The notes under the pieces: generated by a model
Seen by the model: the letters and a program-made list of their open reading frames with translations, nothing else
What the model was told of the DNA's origin: nothing
Databases searched by the model: none
Origin: Silurus meridionalis
Lineage: Eukaryota > Chordata > Actinopteri > Siluriformes > Siluridae
Assembly (NCBI RefSeq): GCF_014805685.1
Contig: NC_060906.1
Coordinates: 23,390,126 to 23,454,125, forward strand
DNA length: 64,000 nucleotides
Reading direction: 5' to 3'
Program-made: the position numbers and the translations under genes
Part shown: positions 51,018-63,919 of the stretch, piece after piece
Position numbering within the stretch: position 1 is the stretch's first letter
How the letters are laid out: each line of letters begins with the position of its first letter

Positions 51018-51060
<43 letters not shown>
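51018..51060. repeat. (AT)n microsatellite
   Basis: Perfect AT run; the flanks at 50881-51690 are AT-rich and unclassified. Confidence 0.92.
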
Positions 51061-51062
<2 letters not shown>

Positions 51063-51689
51063 TATTTATTTATATATAAAAACCCAGTAAAAAACCTTTT
51101 AATAATCACTAAATGTGTTTTACTGATGCGCAGAGACTCAAAATCCGCCATGATGCACGTTCGGCAATTAAAACCGTCCGTGTGGAAACCTAGTAAAACT
51201 TCTGTTTGGTGTCCTGATGATTTGTGTAAAAAAGCACTGTAATTACTTTAAAATATTTACAAGATTATATTATGTTCATGCTGTGGTGAGATTGGTTTCA
51301 CTAATAACAAACACACTTTTGCATAAAACAACTATTTCTCCATGTGCCTGTTGATTAGAGTATTAAAAACTTGAGAAGTATTCATTTGAGGTACATTTAG
51401 AACAGATAAAAATGTGATCATCATCAGTTAACTCACCATTAATCATGCGATTAATCACGATTAAATATTTTAATTGACAGCCCTTATATATATATATACG
51501 TACATATGCACACACTGATCAGGCATAACATTATGACATTATAACATTATGAGTGGTGAAGTGAGTAACACTGATGATCTTCATCATGGAACCTGTTAGT
51601 CGGTGGATTTATTTATTAGGCAGCAGGTGAACATTCTGTCTTTAAAGTTGATGTTTAAAAGCAGGAAAAATGGGCGAATGTGAGGATTT

Positions 51690-51835
51690 GAGCGAGACAG
51701 GGTCGCGGGGGAGCGAGACAGGGTCGCGGCTCGCGGGGGAGCGAGACAGGGTCGCGGCTCGCGGGGGAGCGAGACAGGGTCGTGGGGGAGCGAGACAGGG
51801 TCACGGGGGAGCGAGACAGGGTCATGGCGTCCGAG
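51690..51835. repeat. GC-rich minisatellite (GGGGGAGCGAGACAGGGTCGC)
   Basis: Seven units of 19-27 bp; the longer ones include an extra GGCTCGC. Strongly GC-rich in an AT-rich setting. Confidence 0.93.
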
Positions 51836-52629
51836 GTTAATTGATGCACGTGAGGAGTGAAGGCTGGTCCGTGTGGTCCGATCCAACAGACGAGCTTCTG
51901 TAGCTCAAACTGCTGAAGAAGTTCATGACTGTTTTGATAGTTTTGGGCTGTTATTGTCTTTGAGATAGAAAAGTGAGACAGGCTGGTGAAGGAATATGAT
52001 GTAAGCGAGAACAGAAACTTGCTATTGGTTCATAATAAAACATTTTATACTAAAGAACTAAAAACATGTTACTATAACACAAAAACCCATGTTTTGGCAA
52101 TAAAGGGAATGAAACACTTCAGGACTTGTTGGTTTGGGAATGTTATTTAATATAAACTGGCGATTTTTGCAACTATTCCACAAAACCAATCAAAAACTGG
52201 AATAAACGTGGAATAAAACAACTATATGTGAGATTTAATTAGCAGTTAAAGATGCATAACTGGTGTGTATGAAGAATGAACACTCTTTTCTGAGATAATG
52301 ATGATGTTGATGCTCTATGGATTACAATCCAAGTTATTCACTATTAAACAAGTCTTCAGATGATTTTAAACATTTGAATGACTTTGTCCCATGTCGTAAA
52401 CTGCCAGCGTGATTTCAGCACTTTACTATAAGTCAGATGGGAGGAACCTGATCATGGTCTATTTGCGATCAGGGTTTTTATTAATTTCTAAATCAGTATG
52501 CAATCCGGCTGCGTCTCGTCCACACATCTGCCTTTCAGGCATGTAGCAGGTTCTTAGGATCTCCATTTCCTGTTTTTTTCCCCACGCTGTGAATTATTAA
52601 TCTAGCCTGGAGTTTAAGGGCTGATAGAG

Positions 52630-52630
<1 letters not shown>
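51836..52630. other. Unclassified intergenic sequence
   Basis: No coding or repeat match seen. Confidence 0.45.

Positions 52631-52633
<3 letters not shown>

Positions 52634-52682
<49 letters not shown>
52634..52682. repeat. (GT)n microsatellite
   Basis: Perfect GT run. Confidence 0.95.
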
Positions 52683-52734
52683 AGTAAATGGAAAAGGAGT
52701 GTTTAAATTACACCATGTGGACACCTGATCATGG

Positions 52735-53120
52735 TAAACATCCATTTAGTGCCCATTTCCTGTTATAATGAGCTCCACTCTTCTGGGAAGATGTCCCACT
52801 AGATTTGCGTGAAGATTCCTTCAGCCACAAGGTTGTTAATAAAGTAAAGCACTGATGAAGGTGAGGTGAGCAGGAGATCTTCCACATTGTCCAACCCATG
52901 GAAAGCAGATCTTCATGAAGCTGGCTTTGTTCATAGGAGCATTGTCATGCTGGAACAGGTTTTGGTCTCCTGGTTTAGGTAAAGGGAACATTTCATGCTC
53001 CTGCATCCAAAGAGTTCCTGAACAATCGTGTTTACAACTTTGTGGAAGCTGTTTGAGAAAAAAAATCAGATATGGTTGTCTCATGGTCGTCCCAATACTT
53101 TTGTCCATATAAGACACGTA
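52735..53120 (-). mobile_element. Tc1-like transposon remnant
   Basis: The minus strand encodes NLFQHDNAPMNKASFMKICF, the QHDNAP catalytic Asp region of Tc1 transposases. The flanking words (CTCCACTCTTCTGGGAAGAT, CCCAATACTTTTGTCCATAT) match the dispersed family. Confidence 0.8.
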
Positions 53121-53630
53121 CAGTTATAAACCAACCCAAGTTTGCGTCATCTGCAGTTTAATTATTTAGACGAACATCATTAAAAAGAAAACACAGGCTC
53201 ACTTTTATTGAAGACATGAAATGTTAAAGAGGCAGAAACACTCCTGTTCAGGATGTTTTAGAAAGCACCATTTAGAAAGAGGACAAAAAAGAAAGTTGAT
53301 GGACATACAGTAACATAAAATGGGAAACTATACAAAAAAATCTGTAAAATTCCTTAAAAAAACAACTGGGTCCTGTTCAAGAAGAATTAAAAATTTCAAG
53401 CATTATTTCTAGACTCATGCAAACTCACATACTGTATGATCAACACATTATTACATTAGTTTATTACATGAGACACATATGTATTTTAGTCTAGTGTTGT
53501 ATAGTATAGTAAAATTCATATTATGCTGTATTTTAGAATGCTGTAGTAAAGTGTAATCAGTGACAGGAAGTGTAATTCCTCATCAGGCCTTCAGTGGTGT
53601 CCTACGTGAATCAATCCAACTCTTTCTACA
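53121..53630. other. Unclassified intergenic sequence
   Basis: AT-rich, nothing recognised. Confidence 0.45.
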
Positions 53631-54274
53631 AATATTATGATGCCGATAATACATCAGTATTATAAAGAGGTGCAGTAGCAGCACCCTCGGGGGATGTCCT
53701 AAACGCGGCAACACCCTTGTCACTGCCCGGTGGCGGTGCAACGCCCTCATCGCCCTCACCGGGGATCGGGAACGGGGCTTCTCCCCCCCCAGAAAATAAC
53801 CCTGATGGAGCAACACCCCCAGTGGAACTCAAGAACTGAGCAGCACCCCCAGCGAGGAACAACGGCTAAATAAAACTGGATCCCGGGCTCCTGGTGAAAA
53901 TCTATTTTAGTTCACTTCCATGAAGTGCCTGGTGAACCGGGAGTAAGCGTTGATGCGCTCGCCAATGACAAAGCATTCCTGGTTAGCATTCCCGGGTTAG
54001 TCGCGAGATGAGAAACACCACCTTGGAACGTTCGGTGGGGAACTGGGTAGGCTGCATTTCGACATGAAGATTGACGCGTCGCAGGAAGCCGCTGCACTCG
54101 GCCACTTTGCTTCGCTTAGCCGGACGTGCCATTGGACTATAGGAGGTGAGCGGTACAGCTGCGCTAGTGTGAGCTTGGGCTCACCCGGATGTCTCCCGGA
54201 GAGCAGTGACGAGTACCTCGAATGTTTTCTCCTTGCATTGTTAAAACAATCGTCCTCTGAGCCGTTCAAGCGTA
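53631..54274. other. GC-rich unclassified segment abutting the satellite
   Basis: Richer in GC and CpG than its surroundings (for example CTTGTCACTGCCCGGTGGCG, GGGGATCGGGAACGGGGC). It may be a retroelement remnant, but no gag, pol or LTR pair could be identified. Its right end passes directly into the 28-bp satellite. Confidence 0.35.
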
Positions 54275-57200
54275 CTTTCACACAACTCCTCATTCGGGCG
54301 TACTTTAACACAACTCTTCATTCGGGCGTACTTTAACACAACTCTAAATTCGGGCGTACTTTAACACAACTCTTCATTCGGGCACTTTAACACAACTCTT
54401 CATTCGCATTTTAACACAACTCTAAATTGGGCGTACTTTAACACAACTCTTCATTCGCGTACTTTAACACAACTCTTCATTGGTACTTTAACACAACTCT
54501 TCATTCGGGCGTGCTTTAACACAACTCTTCATTCGGGCGTACTTTAACACAACTCTCCATTCCGGCGTACTTGAACACAACTATTCATTCGGGCATACTT
54601 TAACACAACTCTTCATTCGGGCGTACTTTAACACAACTCTTCATTCGGGCGTACTTTAACACAACTCTTCATTCGGGCGTACTTTAACACAACTCTTCAT
54701 TCGGGCGTACTTTAACACAACTCTTCATTCGGGCGTACTTTAACACAACTCTTCATTCGGGCGTACTTTAACACAACTCTAAATTCGGGCGTACTTTAAC
54801 ACAACTCTTTATTCGGGCGTACTTTAACACAACTCTTCATTCGGGCGCATTTAACACAACTATTCATTCGGGCGATTTTCACACAACTCTTCATTCGGGC
54901 GATTTTCACACAACTCTTCATTTGGGCGTACTTTAACACAACTATTCATTTGGGCGTACTTTAACACAACTCTTTATTCGGGTGTACTTTCACACAACTC
55001 TTCATTCGGGCGTACTTTCACACAACTCTTCATTTGGGCGTACTTTAACACAACTCTCCATTTGGGCGCTTTCACACAACTCTTCATTGGGCGATTTTAA
55101 CACAACTATTCATTTGGGCGTACTTTAACACAACTCTTCATTCGGGCGTACTTTAACACAACTATTCATTCGGGCGTACTTTAACACAACTCTTCATTCG
55201 GGCTTTAACACAACTCCATTTGGGCGTACTTTCACAACTCTTCATTTGGGCGTACTTTAACACAACTCTTCATTTGGGCGTACTTTCACACAACTCTTCA
55301 TTCGGGCGTACTTTAACACAACTCTCCATTTGGGCGTACTTTCACACAACTCTTCATTCGGGCGTACTTTAACACAACTCTAAATTCGGGCGTACTTTAA
55401 CACAACTCTTTATTCGGGCGTACTTTAACACAACTCTTCATTCGGGCGTACTTAAACACAACTATTCATTCGGGCGTACTTTCTCACAACTATTCATTTG
55501 GGCGTACTTTCTCACAACTATTCATTTGGGCGTACTTTAACACAACTCTTTATTCGGGTGTACTTTCACACAACTCTTCATTCGGGCGTACTTTCACACA
55601 ACTCTTCATTCGGGCGTACTTTAACACAACTATTCATTCGGGCGTACTTTAACACAACTCTTAATTCGGGTGTACTTTCACACAACTCTTCATTCGGGCG
55701 TACTTTCACACAACTCTCCATTTGGGCGTACTTTAACACAACTCTCCATTTGGGCGTACTTTCACACAACTCTTCATTTGGGCGTACTTTAACACAACTC
55801 TTCATTTGGGCGTACTTTCACACAACTCTTCATTTGGGCGTACTTTAACACAACTCTTCATTCGGGCGCATTTTAACACAACTCTTCATTCGGTGCTTTA
55901 ACACAACTCTTCATTCGTGCTTTAACACAACTCTTCATTCGGTACTTTAACACAACTCTCCATTTGGTACTTTCACACAACTCTTCATTTGGGCGTACTT
56001 TAACACAACTCTCCATTTGGGCGTATTTTAACACAACTCTTCATTTGGGCGTGCTTTAACACAACTCTTCATTTGGTACTTTAACACAACTCTCCATTTG
56101 GGCGTATTTTAACACAACTCTTCATTCGGTACTTTAACACAACTCTTCATTCGGTACTTTAACACAACTCTTCATTTGGGCGTATTTTAACACAACTCTT
56201 TATTCGGTGTACTTTCACACAACTCTTCATTCGTACTTTAACACAACTCTTCATTTGGGCATTTTAACACAACTCTCCATTCGGGCGTACTTTCACACAA
56301 CTCTTCATTCGGTGCATTTTAACACAACTATTCATTCGGGCGACTTTAACACAACTCTTAATTGGTGTACTTTCACACAACTCTTCATTCGGTACTTTCA
56401 CACAACTCTCCATTTGGGCGTTTTAACACAACTCTCCATTTGGGCGTACTTTCACACAACTCTTCATTTGTACTTTAACACAACTCTTCATTCGGTGCAT
56501 TTTAACACAACTCTTCATTCGGGCGTACTTTAACACAACTCTTCATTCGGGCGTACTTTAACACAACTCTTCATTTGGGCGTACTTTAACACAACTCTTC
56601 ATTTGGACGTACTTTAACACAACTCTTCATTCGGGCGTACTTTAACACAACTCTTCATTTGGGCGTACCTTCACACAACTCTTCATTTGCGTACTTTAAC
56701 ACAACTCTTCATTTGGGCGTACTTTAACACAACTCTCCATTTGGGCGTACTTTAACACAACTCTTCATTCGGGCGTACTTTAACACAACTATTCATTTGG
56801 GCGTACTTTAACACAACTCTTCATTCGGGCGTACTTTAACACAACTATTCATTCGGGCGTACTTTAACACAACTCTTCATTCGGGCGTACTTTAACACAA
56901 CTCTCCATTTGGGCGTACTTTCACACAACTCTTCATTTGGGCGTACTTTAACACAACTCTTCATTTGGGCGTACTTTCACACAACTCTTCATTCGGGCGT
57001 ACTTTAACACAACTCTCCATTTGGGCGTACTTTAACACAACTCTTCATTCGGGCGTACTTTAACACAACTCTAAATTCGGGCGTACTTTAACACAACTCT
57101 TTATTCGGGCGTACTTTAACACAACTCTTCATTCGGGCGTACTTAAACACAACTATTCATTCGGGCGTACTTTCTCACAACTATTCATTCGGGCGTACTT

Positions 57201-59230
57201 TCTCACAACTATTCATTTGGGCGTACTTTCTCACAACTATTCATTTGGGCGTACTTTAACACAACTCTTTATTCGGGTGTACTTTCACACAACTCTTCAT
57301 TCGGGCGTACTTTCACAACTCTTCATTTGGGCGTGCTTTAACACAACTCTCCATTTGGGCGTACTTTCACACAACTCTTCATTTGGGCGTACTTTAACAC
57401 AACTATTCATTCGGGCGTACTTTAACACAACTCTTCATTTGGGCGTACTTTAACACAACTCTCCATTTGGGCGTACTTTCACACAACTCTTCATTGGTAC
57501 TTTAACACAACTCTTCATTTGGGCGTGCTTTCACACAACTCTTCATTTGGGCGTACTTTAACACAACTATTCATTTGGCGTACTTTAACACAACTCTTCA
57601 TTTGGGCGTACTTTCACACAACTCTTCATTCGGGCGTACTTTAACACAACTATTCATTTGGCGTACTTTAACACAACTCTTCATTCGTGCTTTAACACAA
57701 CTCTTCATTCGGGCGCATTTTAACACAACTCTTCATTCTTTAACACAACTCTTCATTCGGGCGTGCTTTAACACAACTCTTCATTTGGGCGATTTTCACA
57801 CAACTCTTCATTCTTTAACACAACTCTTCATTTGGGCGTGCTTTCACACAACTCTTCATTCGGGCGTACTTTAACACAACTCTCCATTTGGGCGTACTTT
57901 CACACAACCCTTCATTCGGGCGTACTTTAACACAACTCTTCATTTGGACGTACTTTCACACAACTCTTCATTTGGGCGTACTTTAACACAACTATTCATT
58001 CGGGCGTACTTTAACACAACTCTTCATTCTTTAACACAACTCTTCATTTGGGCGATTTTCACACAACTCTTCATTCGGTACTTTAACACAACTATTCATT
58101 CGGGCGTGCTTTAACACAACTCTTCATTTGGGCGATTTTAACACAACTCTTCATTCTTTAACACAACTCTTCATTTGGGCGTGCTTTAACACAACTCTTC
58201 ATTCAGGCGTACTTTCACACAACTCTCCATTTGGGCATACTTTAACACAACTCTTCATTTGGGCGTACTTTCACACAACTCTTCATTTGGGCGTACTTTC
58301 ACACAACTCTTCATTCAGGCGTACTTTCACAACTCTTCATTGGGCGTACTTTACACAACTCTTCATTTGGGCGTACTTTAACACAACTCTTCATTTGGAC
58401 GTACTTTAACACAACTCTTCATTCGGGCGTACTTTAACACAACTCTTCATTCGGGCGTACTTTAACACAACTCTTCATTTGGGCGTACTTTAACACAACT
58501 CTTCATTTGGGCGTACTTTCACACAACTCTTCATTTGGGCGTACTTTAACACAACTCTTCATTTGGGCATACTTTAACACAACTCTTCATTTAGACGTAT
58601 ATTAACACAACTCTTCATTCGGTACTTTAACACAACTCTTCATTGGTACTTTAACACAACTCTTCATTTGGGCGTACTTTCACACAACTCTTCATTTGGA
58701 CGTACTTTAACACAACTCTTCATTCGGGCGTACTTTAACACAACTCTTCATTCGGGCGTACTTTCACACAACTCTTCATTTGGACGTACTTTAACACAAC
58801 TCTTTATTCGGGCGTACTTTAACACAACTCTTCATTTGGGCATACTTTAACACAACTCTTCATTTGGGCGTACTTTCACACAACTCTTCATTTGGGCGTA
58901 CTTTAACACAACTCTTCATTTGGGCATGCTTTAAAACAACTCTTCATTTGGGCATACTTTAACACAACTCTTCATTTGGGCGTACTTTAACACAACTCTT
59001 CATTTGGGCGTACTTTAACACAACTCTTCATTTGGGCGTACTGTCACACAACTCTTCATTTGGGCGTACTTTCACACAACTCTTCATTTGGGCGTACTTT
59101 AACACAACTCTTCATTTGGGCGTACTTTCACACAACTCTTCATTTGGGCGTACTTTAACACAACTCTTCATTTGGGCGTACTTTAACACAACTCTTCATT
59201 TGGGCATACTTTCACACAACTCTTCATGTT
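54275..59230. repeat. 28-bp satellite array, about 175 units
   Basis: Unit GGGCGTACTTTAACACAACT plus CTTCATTC. Common variants are TTAACAC or TTCACAC, CATTC or CATTT, CTCTTC, CTATTC or CTCTCC; several units are shortened (GGTACTTTAACAC, CATTCTTTAACAC). No unit has a stop on the + strand, which makes many long but meaningless open frames. Confidence 0.97.
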
Positions 59231-59640
59231 TAAACAACACCAGACCCTAGAGTCAGTTATACCACACGCTAAAGTGCACGCTCACCTAAATCTGAATCTG
59301 TCTTTGTGACTGCATGGGTTAAAGGTAAAATAACCAGAGTGTTTTGCATCATGTGACACATTTTCAGCGAGACCGAGTCGAATTTAGCAACACGGCTCAC
59401 AACCCGGAAAAGCAGCTTGTGTTGTAATGGATCCACTTGCAACGATGAGGCAATAACAACACGGTTTGGGGACACGAGATTCTCTGCCATTGCAGTTCAA
59501 TGCTTCACTATGCAGGGATTCAGCAAAGGGTTTGTGTTTTTGTGGGTTTTTTGCTCGAGTGTTAATTTTTAAAGGGAAAAGAATGTCAAGAAAAAAAAAG
59601 AAATATACATAATCTGTGAAATGTATAAAAGTTTGAACAC
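59231..59640. other. Unclassified sequence after the satellite
   Basis: Ordinary complexity, no coding match. Confidence 0.45.
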
Positions 59641-60115
59641 CTGAGCGTTAGATTGCTACATGCTTCTTTTTTGAACATTCCATATTTAGTCCCTAATTGC
59701 TCTTATAATTAGCTTCACTCTTCTAGGAAGATGTTTCATTAGTTTTTATGGAGATTCATTTAGCCACAAGAGTTTTAGTAAAGACAGGTACTGATGGAGG
59801 TGAGAAGGTGAGGAGGCCTGGGGTGCAGTCAGCGTTCACATTCATAACAACGGTGTTCCATAGAGTTTATTGCAGAAGATTTACTCCAACTCATGTGAAG
59901 CATATCTTTATGGAGCTTGCTTTGTGCACAGAGGTCATGTGTCATGCTAGAAGAGAAAGAAAAATCTCATTTAACGCAACTGCATCCAGAGACGTCCTAT
60001 ATAATTGTGTCTCTCCAACTTTGTAGTGACAGTTTGTTGAAGAATCACACACAGCTGGAAAAGGCAGGTGTCCCAATACCTTTTGACCATACAGTGATAT
60101 AGAGTGGGATTTTTA
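59641..60115. mobile_element. Tc1-like remnant
   Basis: GCTTCACTCTTCTAGGAAGA, GGGTGCAGTCAGCGTTCACA, TATGGAGCTTGCTTTGTGCA and GGTGTCCCAATACCTTTTGA follow the family order. Confidence 0.8.
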
Positions 60116-60519
60116 TCATAGAAGGTCAAAAAGACAATTATTCCTTTGAACCAGTCACCAATTTAATGATTATAATTTTCCAAAACAAAATGAAAGAACA
60201 CCACATTTTTTTTGTTTTTTGTTAATCTGCCCATGAATTCATCAAATAAGTCTCAGTTCCTTTTATTGCTTATGTTATAGCAGCTATAAACACACATTCC
60301 CTCACCATCCTCTCATTATTCTCTCTTTATTCGACAGATAATAGAGAACTGTATGTTACAGCAAAATACAAGTCAGTGAGACCCGTACAATTTGGAACGA
60401 TTGCACATGAGCATTTTTTTTGGGTGAATCAGCTGTTTTTATAGAAACTATACCACCACTTTCACGAACTCAGCAGCAGAGTGGAATAACAATTAAACAT
60501 CAGGATTATTTAATTAAAA

Positions 60520-60679
60520 TTGAATGATTGACTTGATTGGATGAATAATTAAATTATTAATTTTCTGATTGGTTGTTGGATGATTACTTGGATGGTTGAT
60601 TGATTGGATGATTGTTTGCTGGATGATTGGTTGATTAATTGATTGATTAATTGAGTGTATAAATTACTGAGTGGATGAA

Positions 60680-60717
<38 letters not shown>

Positions 60718-60745
60718 GTTGGTTGGTTGGTTGATGGGTTGATTG
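60520..60745. repeat. (GATT)n-rich repeat
   Basis: GATTGATTGATT and GGTTGGTTGG runs; purest at 60683-60725. Confidence 0.85.
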
Positions 60746-61345
60746 TGTTTTAAAAACGAGTCCCTTCCCTGGAGAAAGAGAACAAAATCCCTGACCTGTG
60801 TTTAAGTTGCGCAACATGAAATACGTAATTTCAGAGTAGATCCTGTCTTTGTTTATCAGTTCTTATCTCCACACACACACACACATTCAGCTCCGGTGTG
60901 CTAATCTGTTATGATGGGTTTTTTTTTTTTTAGTTTGCATTGGTGAGTCATGTCGCTGAGGCCTCGGCTTGACCGCGAGCGCTGCAGGTGCTCCGTTTAC
61001 GCCATTCGCTTACGCCTTGCGTCATTTCCTGTCATCTGAACTTGAAGAGGAAAGAAAACAGGCCTTTTTAACTCTGTGAGCACTATGGTGATGGTGGTGG
61101 TGGTGGTATCGGTGGTGTGCAGGATGATCTGGAGCTTTGTGGAGTCAGTGAAGAGTATAATGAGGAAAAACAGGTGGAAAAGCATCGTAAGTGTGGTGGA
61201 GGTCCTGCATGCATTTTGTTAATGTGTTCACTGCTCCTTTTCACAGATTTTATTCCTTTGAAGCCTGATGGAACAAGATGAGGCTGTAAAATCTCTTATC
61301 ATTTGAATTTTTCTAGTTTGTGAGAACTTTTTCTTTCTCTGAATC
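60746..61345. other. Unclassified intergenic sequence
   Basis: Small CA repeat at 60872-60886 and GGT repeat at 61088-61117; no gene recognised. Confidence 0.45.
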
Positions 61346-61465
61346 CTCACATTTATATCATAATCCATTCATACCATAATCCATTCATAACAAAATCCAT
61401 GCATGCCATAATTATTCATACCATAATCCATTAAAACCATAGTCTATAGCCCATAATCCAAATAT
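61346..61465. repeat. Short repeat of CATAATCCATTCATAC
   Basis: About six imperfect 16-bp units. Confidence 0.75.
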
Positions 61466-61639
61466 AAAGGAGGTCTAACATCTAACAGTCCTATGTGCAA
61501 CCTGGTCTTCACTGAACACCTTAATTCATTCATTTTGGACTCTGGATTCTGATTGTTCAGAAGCTGACAACTTCTCATAACATTTGCTCCTACTCATACA
61601 ATATTGTTTCTATAGTAAGTCTGAATAAGAGGGGTTTGT

Positions 61640-62200
61640 TTTTAGTATGAAACAAAATGCTTATGGAAGGATTCTCCAGTTTCAGCACGAATGTGATGGC
61701 ATACAGATAATTTTTTTATCCCTTAAGGCCCTTTTTTCTTCATGGTTTAGTCTGGGGTGCTTCCAAAACACCATTCCTACAGTAGTGAACATAGTACATG
61801 ATAAAGTCAAAAACATTGGGAGACTCAATTTTACCAATCATATGTGGTTCTCCCTAAAACTGTTAGAGCATGACAATACCCCTGTGCACAAAGCCAGCTC
61901 CATGAAGATCTACTTTCCATGGAAGATGTGAAAGATCTCCTGCTATAGAGCTCTTGAACACCTTTGGGATAAATGTGAACGCTGACTGCACCCCAGGCCT
62001 TCTCACATCCACACCTACATCAGTACCTGACTTTACTAACACCCTTCTGCCCAAAATGAGCATGAATCTCACAAAATCTATTGAAACATCTTTCCAGAAG
62101 AGTGGAGCTTATTATAGAAGCAAATCAAGACTAAATGTGAAATGAAAAGTTAAAAAGAAATAGCAATCTTATGCTCAGGTCTCTTCAATCTTTTGGACAA
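61640..62200 (+). mobile_element. Tc1-like transposon remnant
   Basis: The + strand encodes EHDNTPVHKASSMKIYFPW (about 61865-61920), the catalytic Asp region of Tc1 transposases. It is followed by the inverted-copy words CACCTACATCAGTACCTGAC and TCTTTCCAGAAGAGTGGAGC. Confidence 0.8.
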
Positions 62201-62775
62201 AAATGGTTTCAAGTGCATTTAAGTAAGAATACTTCAGACAGCCTCCAATCCTGGACCAGTGAGGAAACCAGAGAGGTGCTTCCTATGAGTCATATAGAGC
62301 CAGCTTTCTGCCCTCTTCTGCATACATGAGCTCACATACATGAAAAGTTGTTAGTGACACTGTGATTGGCAGGGGGACGGAAAGCACTGACAATGGTTGC
62401 TCTATTGTACTTCCTTAAAACGATATCAGTAACATCACCAAGGTTTAGGATCTTTGAAATTTGACCGAGCATGGTAGATGAAAATATTTCTTTTGGATTG
62501 GACGTGATGTCACCTGTTAATCAAACTTTGTGGGCGGAATCAGCCCTTATTAATCTTGTGTATATTGTGTGTCACATACTATATATGGTCTGAAATTAAT
62601 GAGTTAAGGAAAGACATCTGGTCGTCTGGAGCATGAGTCAGTCTGGTGAACATTTCATGAACATTTCAAAAAAGTATTTAATGATGTCTTTTGAATAAAA
62701 AAGCTAACCATGGTGTATCATTGTAACGGGCTCTGTATCACTACATCTGTAAATATCTGTAGAAAAAAAACAACT
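62201..62775. other. Unclassified intergenic sequence
   Basis: No coding or repeat family recognised. Confidence 0.45.
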
Positions 62776-63010
62776 TATGGGCCCTTGTGCAAGGCCCTTA
62801 AGCTTCAATTAATTTGCTGTAAAACTGAGATTATTGCAAGCTTTAAAAAGTGATTCTGCCAAATGCTGTAAATGTAATGAACATCTCTGTTTTTTTTTTT
62901 ATTTCTGAGGAGGTGGTAGCTCAGTGGTAAGGCATTCGACTCTTGATTGGAAGGTCACAAGTTCAAATCCCAGCACCCCTAAGCTGCTACTGCTGGTCCC
63001 ATGTTCTTTG
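62776..63010 (+). mobile_element. SINE pieces
   Basis: SINE tail at 62778-62882 (GGGCCCTTGTGCAAGGCCCT, TGCCAAATGCTGTAAATGTA) followed by a new tRNA-like head at 62912-63000 with A-box (GTAGCTCAGTGG) and B-box (AAGTTCAAATCCC). Confidence 0.8.
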
Positions 63011-63480
63011 ATGTCTTTAATAGCTTTTGAATCTTTTTTGGACTCTCCTAAAGGGCTAAAGCATGCTAGCATGACTGATAAATAAATGATGTGGTCCAAA
63101 AAGTTACTGAGCAACTTTGAGGATGGATTTGAACTGGAATTAATATCAGCAATCTGCTACAATGTTCAGGACCACATGTTTCAGCACTGAACAGCAACCC
63201 AACTGTGATGATACTGTAATGAATGGACATTCGGTGTTGTGGTGAGAAGGAGTTTACTTTTGAGGCTGGTTCCTCTCAAGGTTTCTTCCTCATGAAGTCT
63301 CAGGGAATTTTTCCCTCACCACCGTCACCACTGGCTCACTCATTAGGGATACATTTACAATTAAAAGGAACTAACTTATAATGAGCAAATATCTATTTAT
63401 TTGACTTATAGGATAGTGATGCATAAGATGAGCTGATGTGGGACAAAATAACCAGGAAGAAAAGTTAAATTGCTTCAAGG
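63011..63480. repeat. Dispersed fish repeat piece at about 63235-63360
   Basis: GGCTGGTTCCTCTCAAGGTT and TCTTCCTCATGAAGTCTCAG followed by GGAATTTTTCCCTCACCACC resemble a phrase common in fish repeats. The rest is unclassified. Confidence 0.5.
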
Positions 63481-63489
63481 ACATCATCT

Positions 63490-63862
63490 TACCTCTCTCT
63501 CTCTCTCTCTCTCCTTACACGTCTCTTCTTTCTCTCTTTTTCTGCTATGTTTACAAATAAATAATCTTTCCGAATTGTTCCCTGGTGAAGGTATTGAGAT
63601 TTTCCTTCATCCACCAGCTTCTTTACACCTCCTTCTCTAGCTCCGTTTGCTCCCTCCTTCTCTTTCTCTTCCTCCCTCCCTCCCTCCCTCCCTCGCATGC
63701 GTCCGACTGCACACACACACACACACACGCCAGGATCTTCCCACTCTACCTGACCGCTCTATACTCGGCACATCGGACACCCACGCTACTGTTCGTTCGT
63801 CCGTCCTGAGTGAGAGAAAAAGGAGGAGGAAGACAAGAAGGAGGAGAATAGAAATACATACA

Positions 63863-63919
<57 letters not shown>

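Noticed and set aside
54275..59230. CRISPR-like array
   Set aside because: The 28-bp units are contiguous with no spacers, in a eukaryotic genome.
54064..59250. Many open frames of 60-116 codons with repeated NTTLHSG/HNSSFG motifs
   Set aside because: They are translations of the 28-bp satellite, present in all three frames and without any unique sequence.
62912..63000. tRNA gene
   Set aside because: A- and B-box words are present but the cloverleaf is not complete and the same head recurs with a SINE tail elsewhere.
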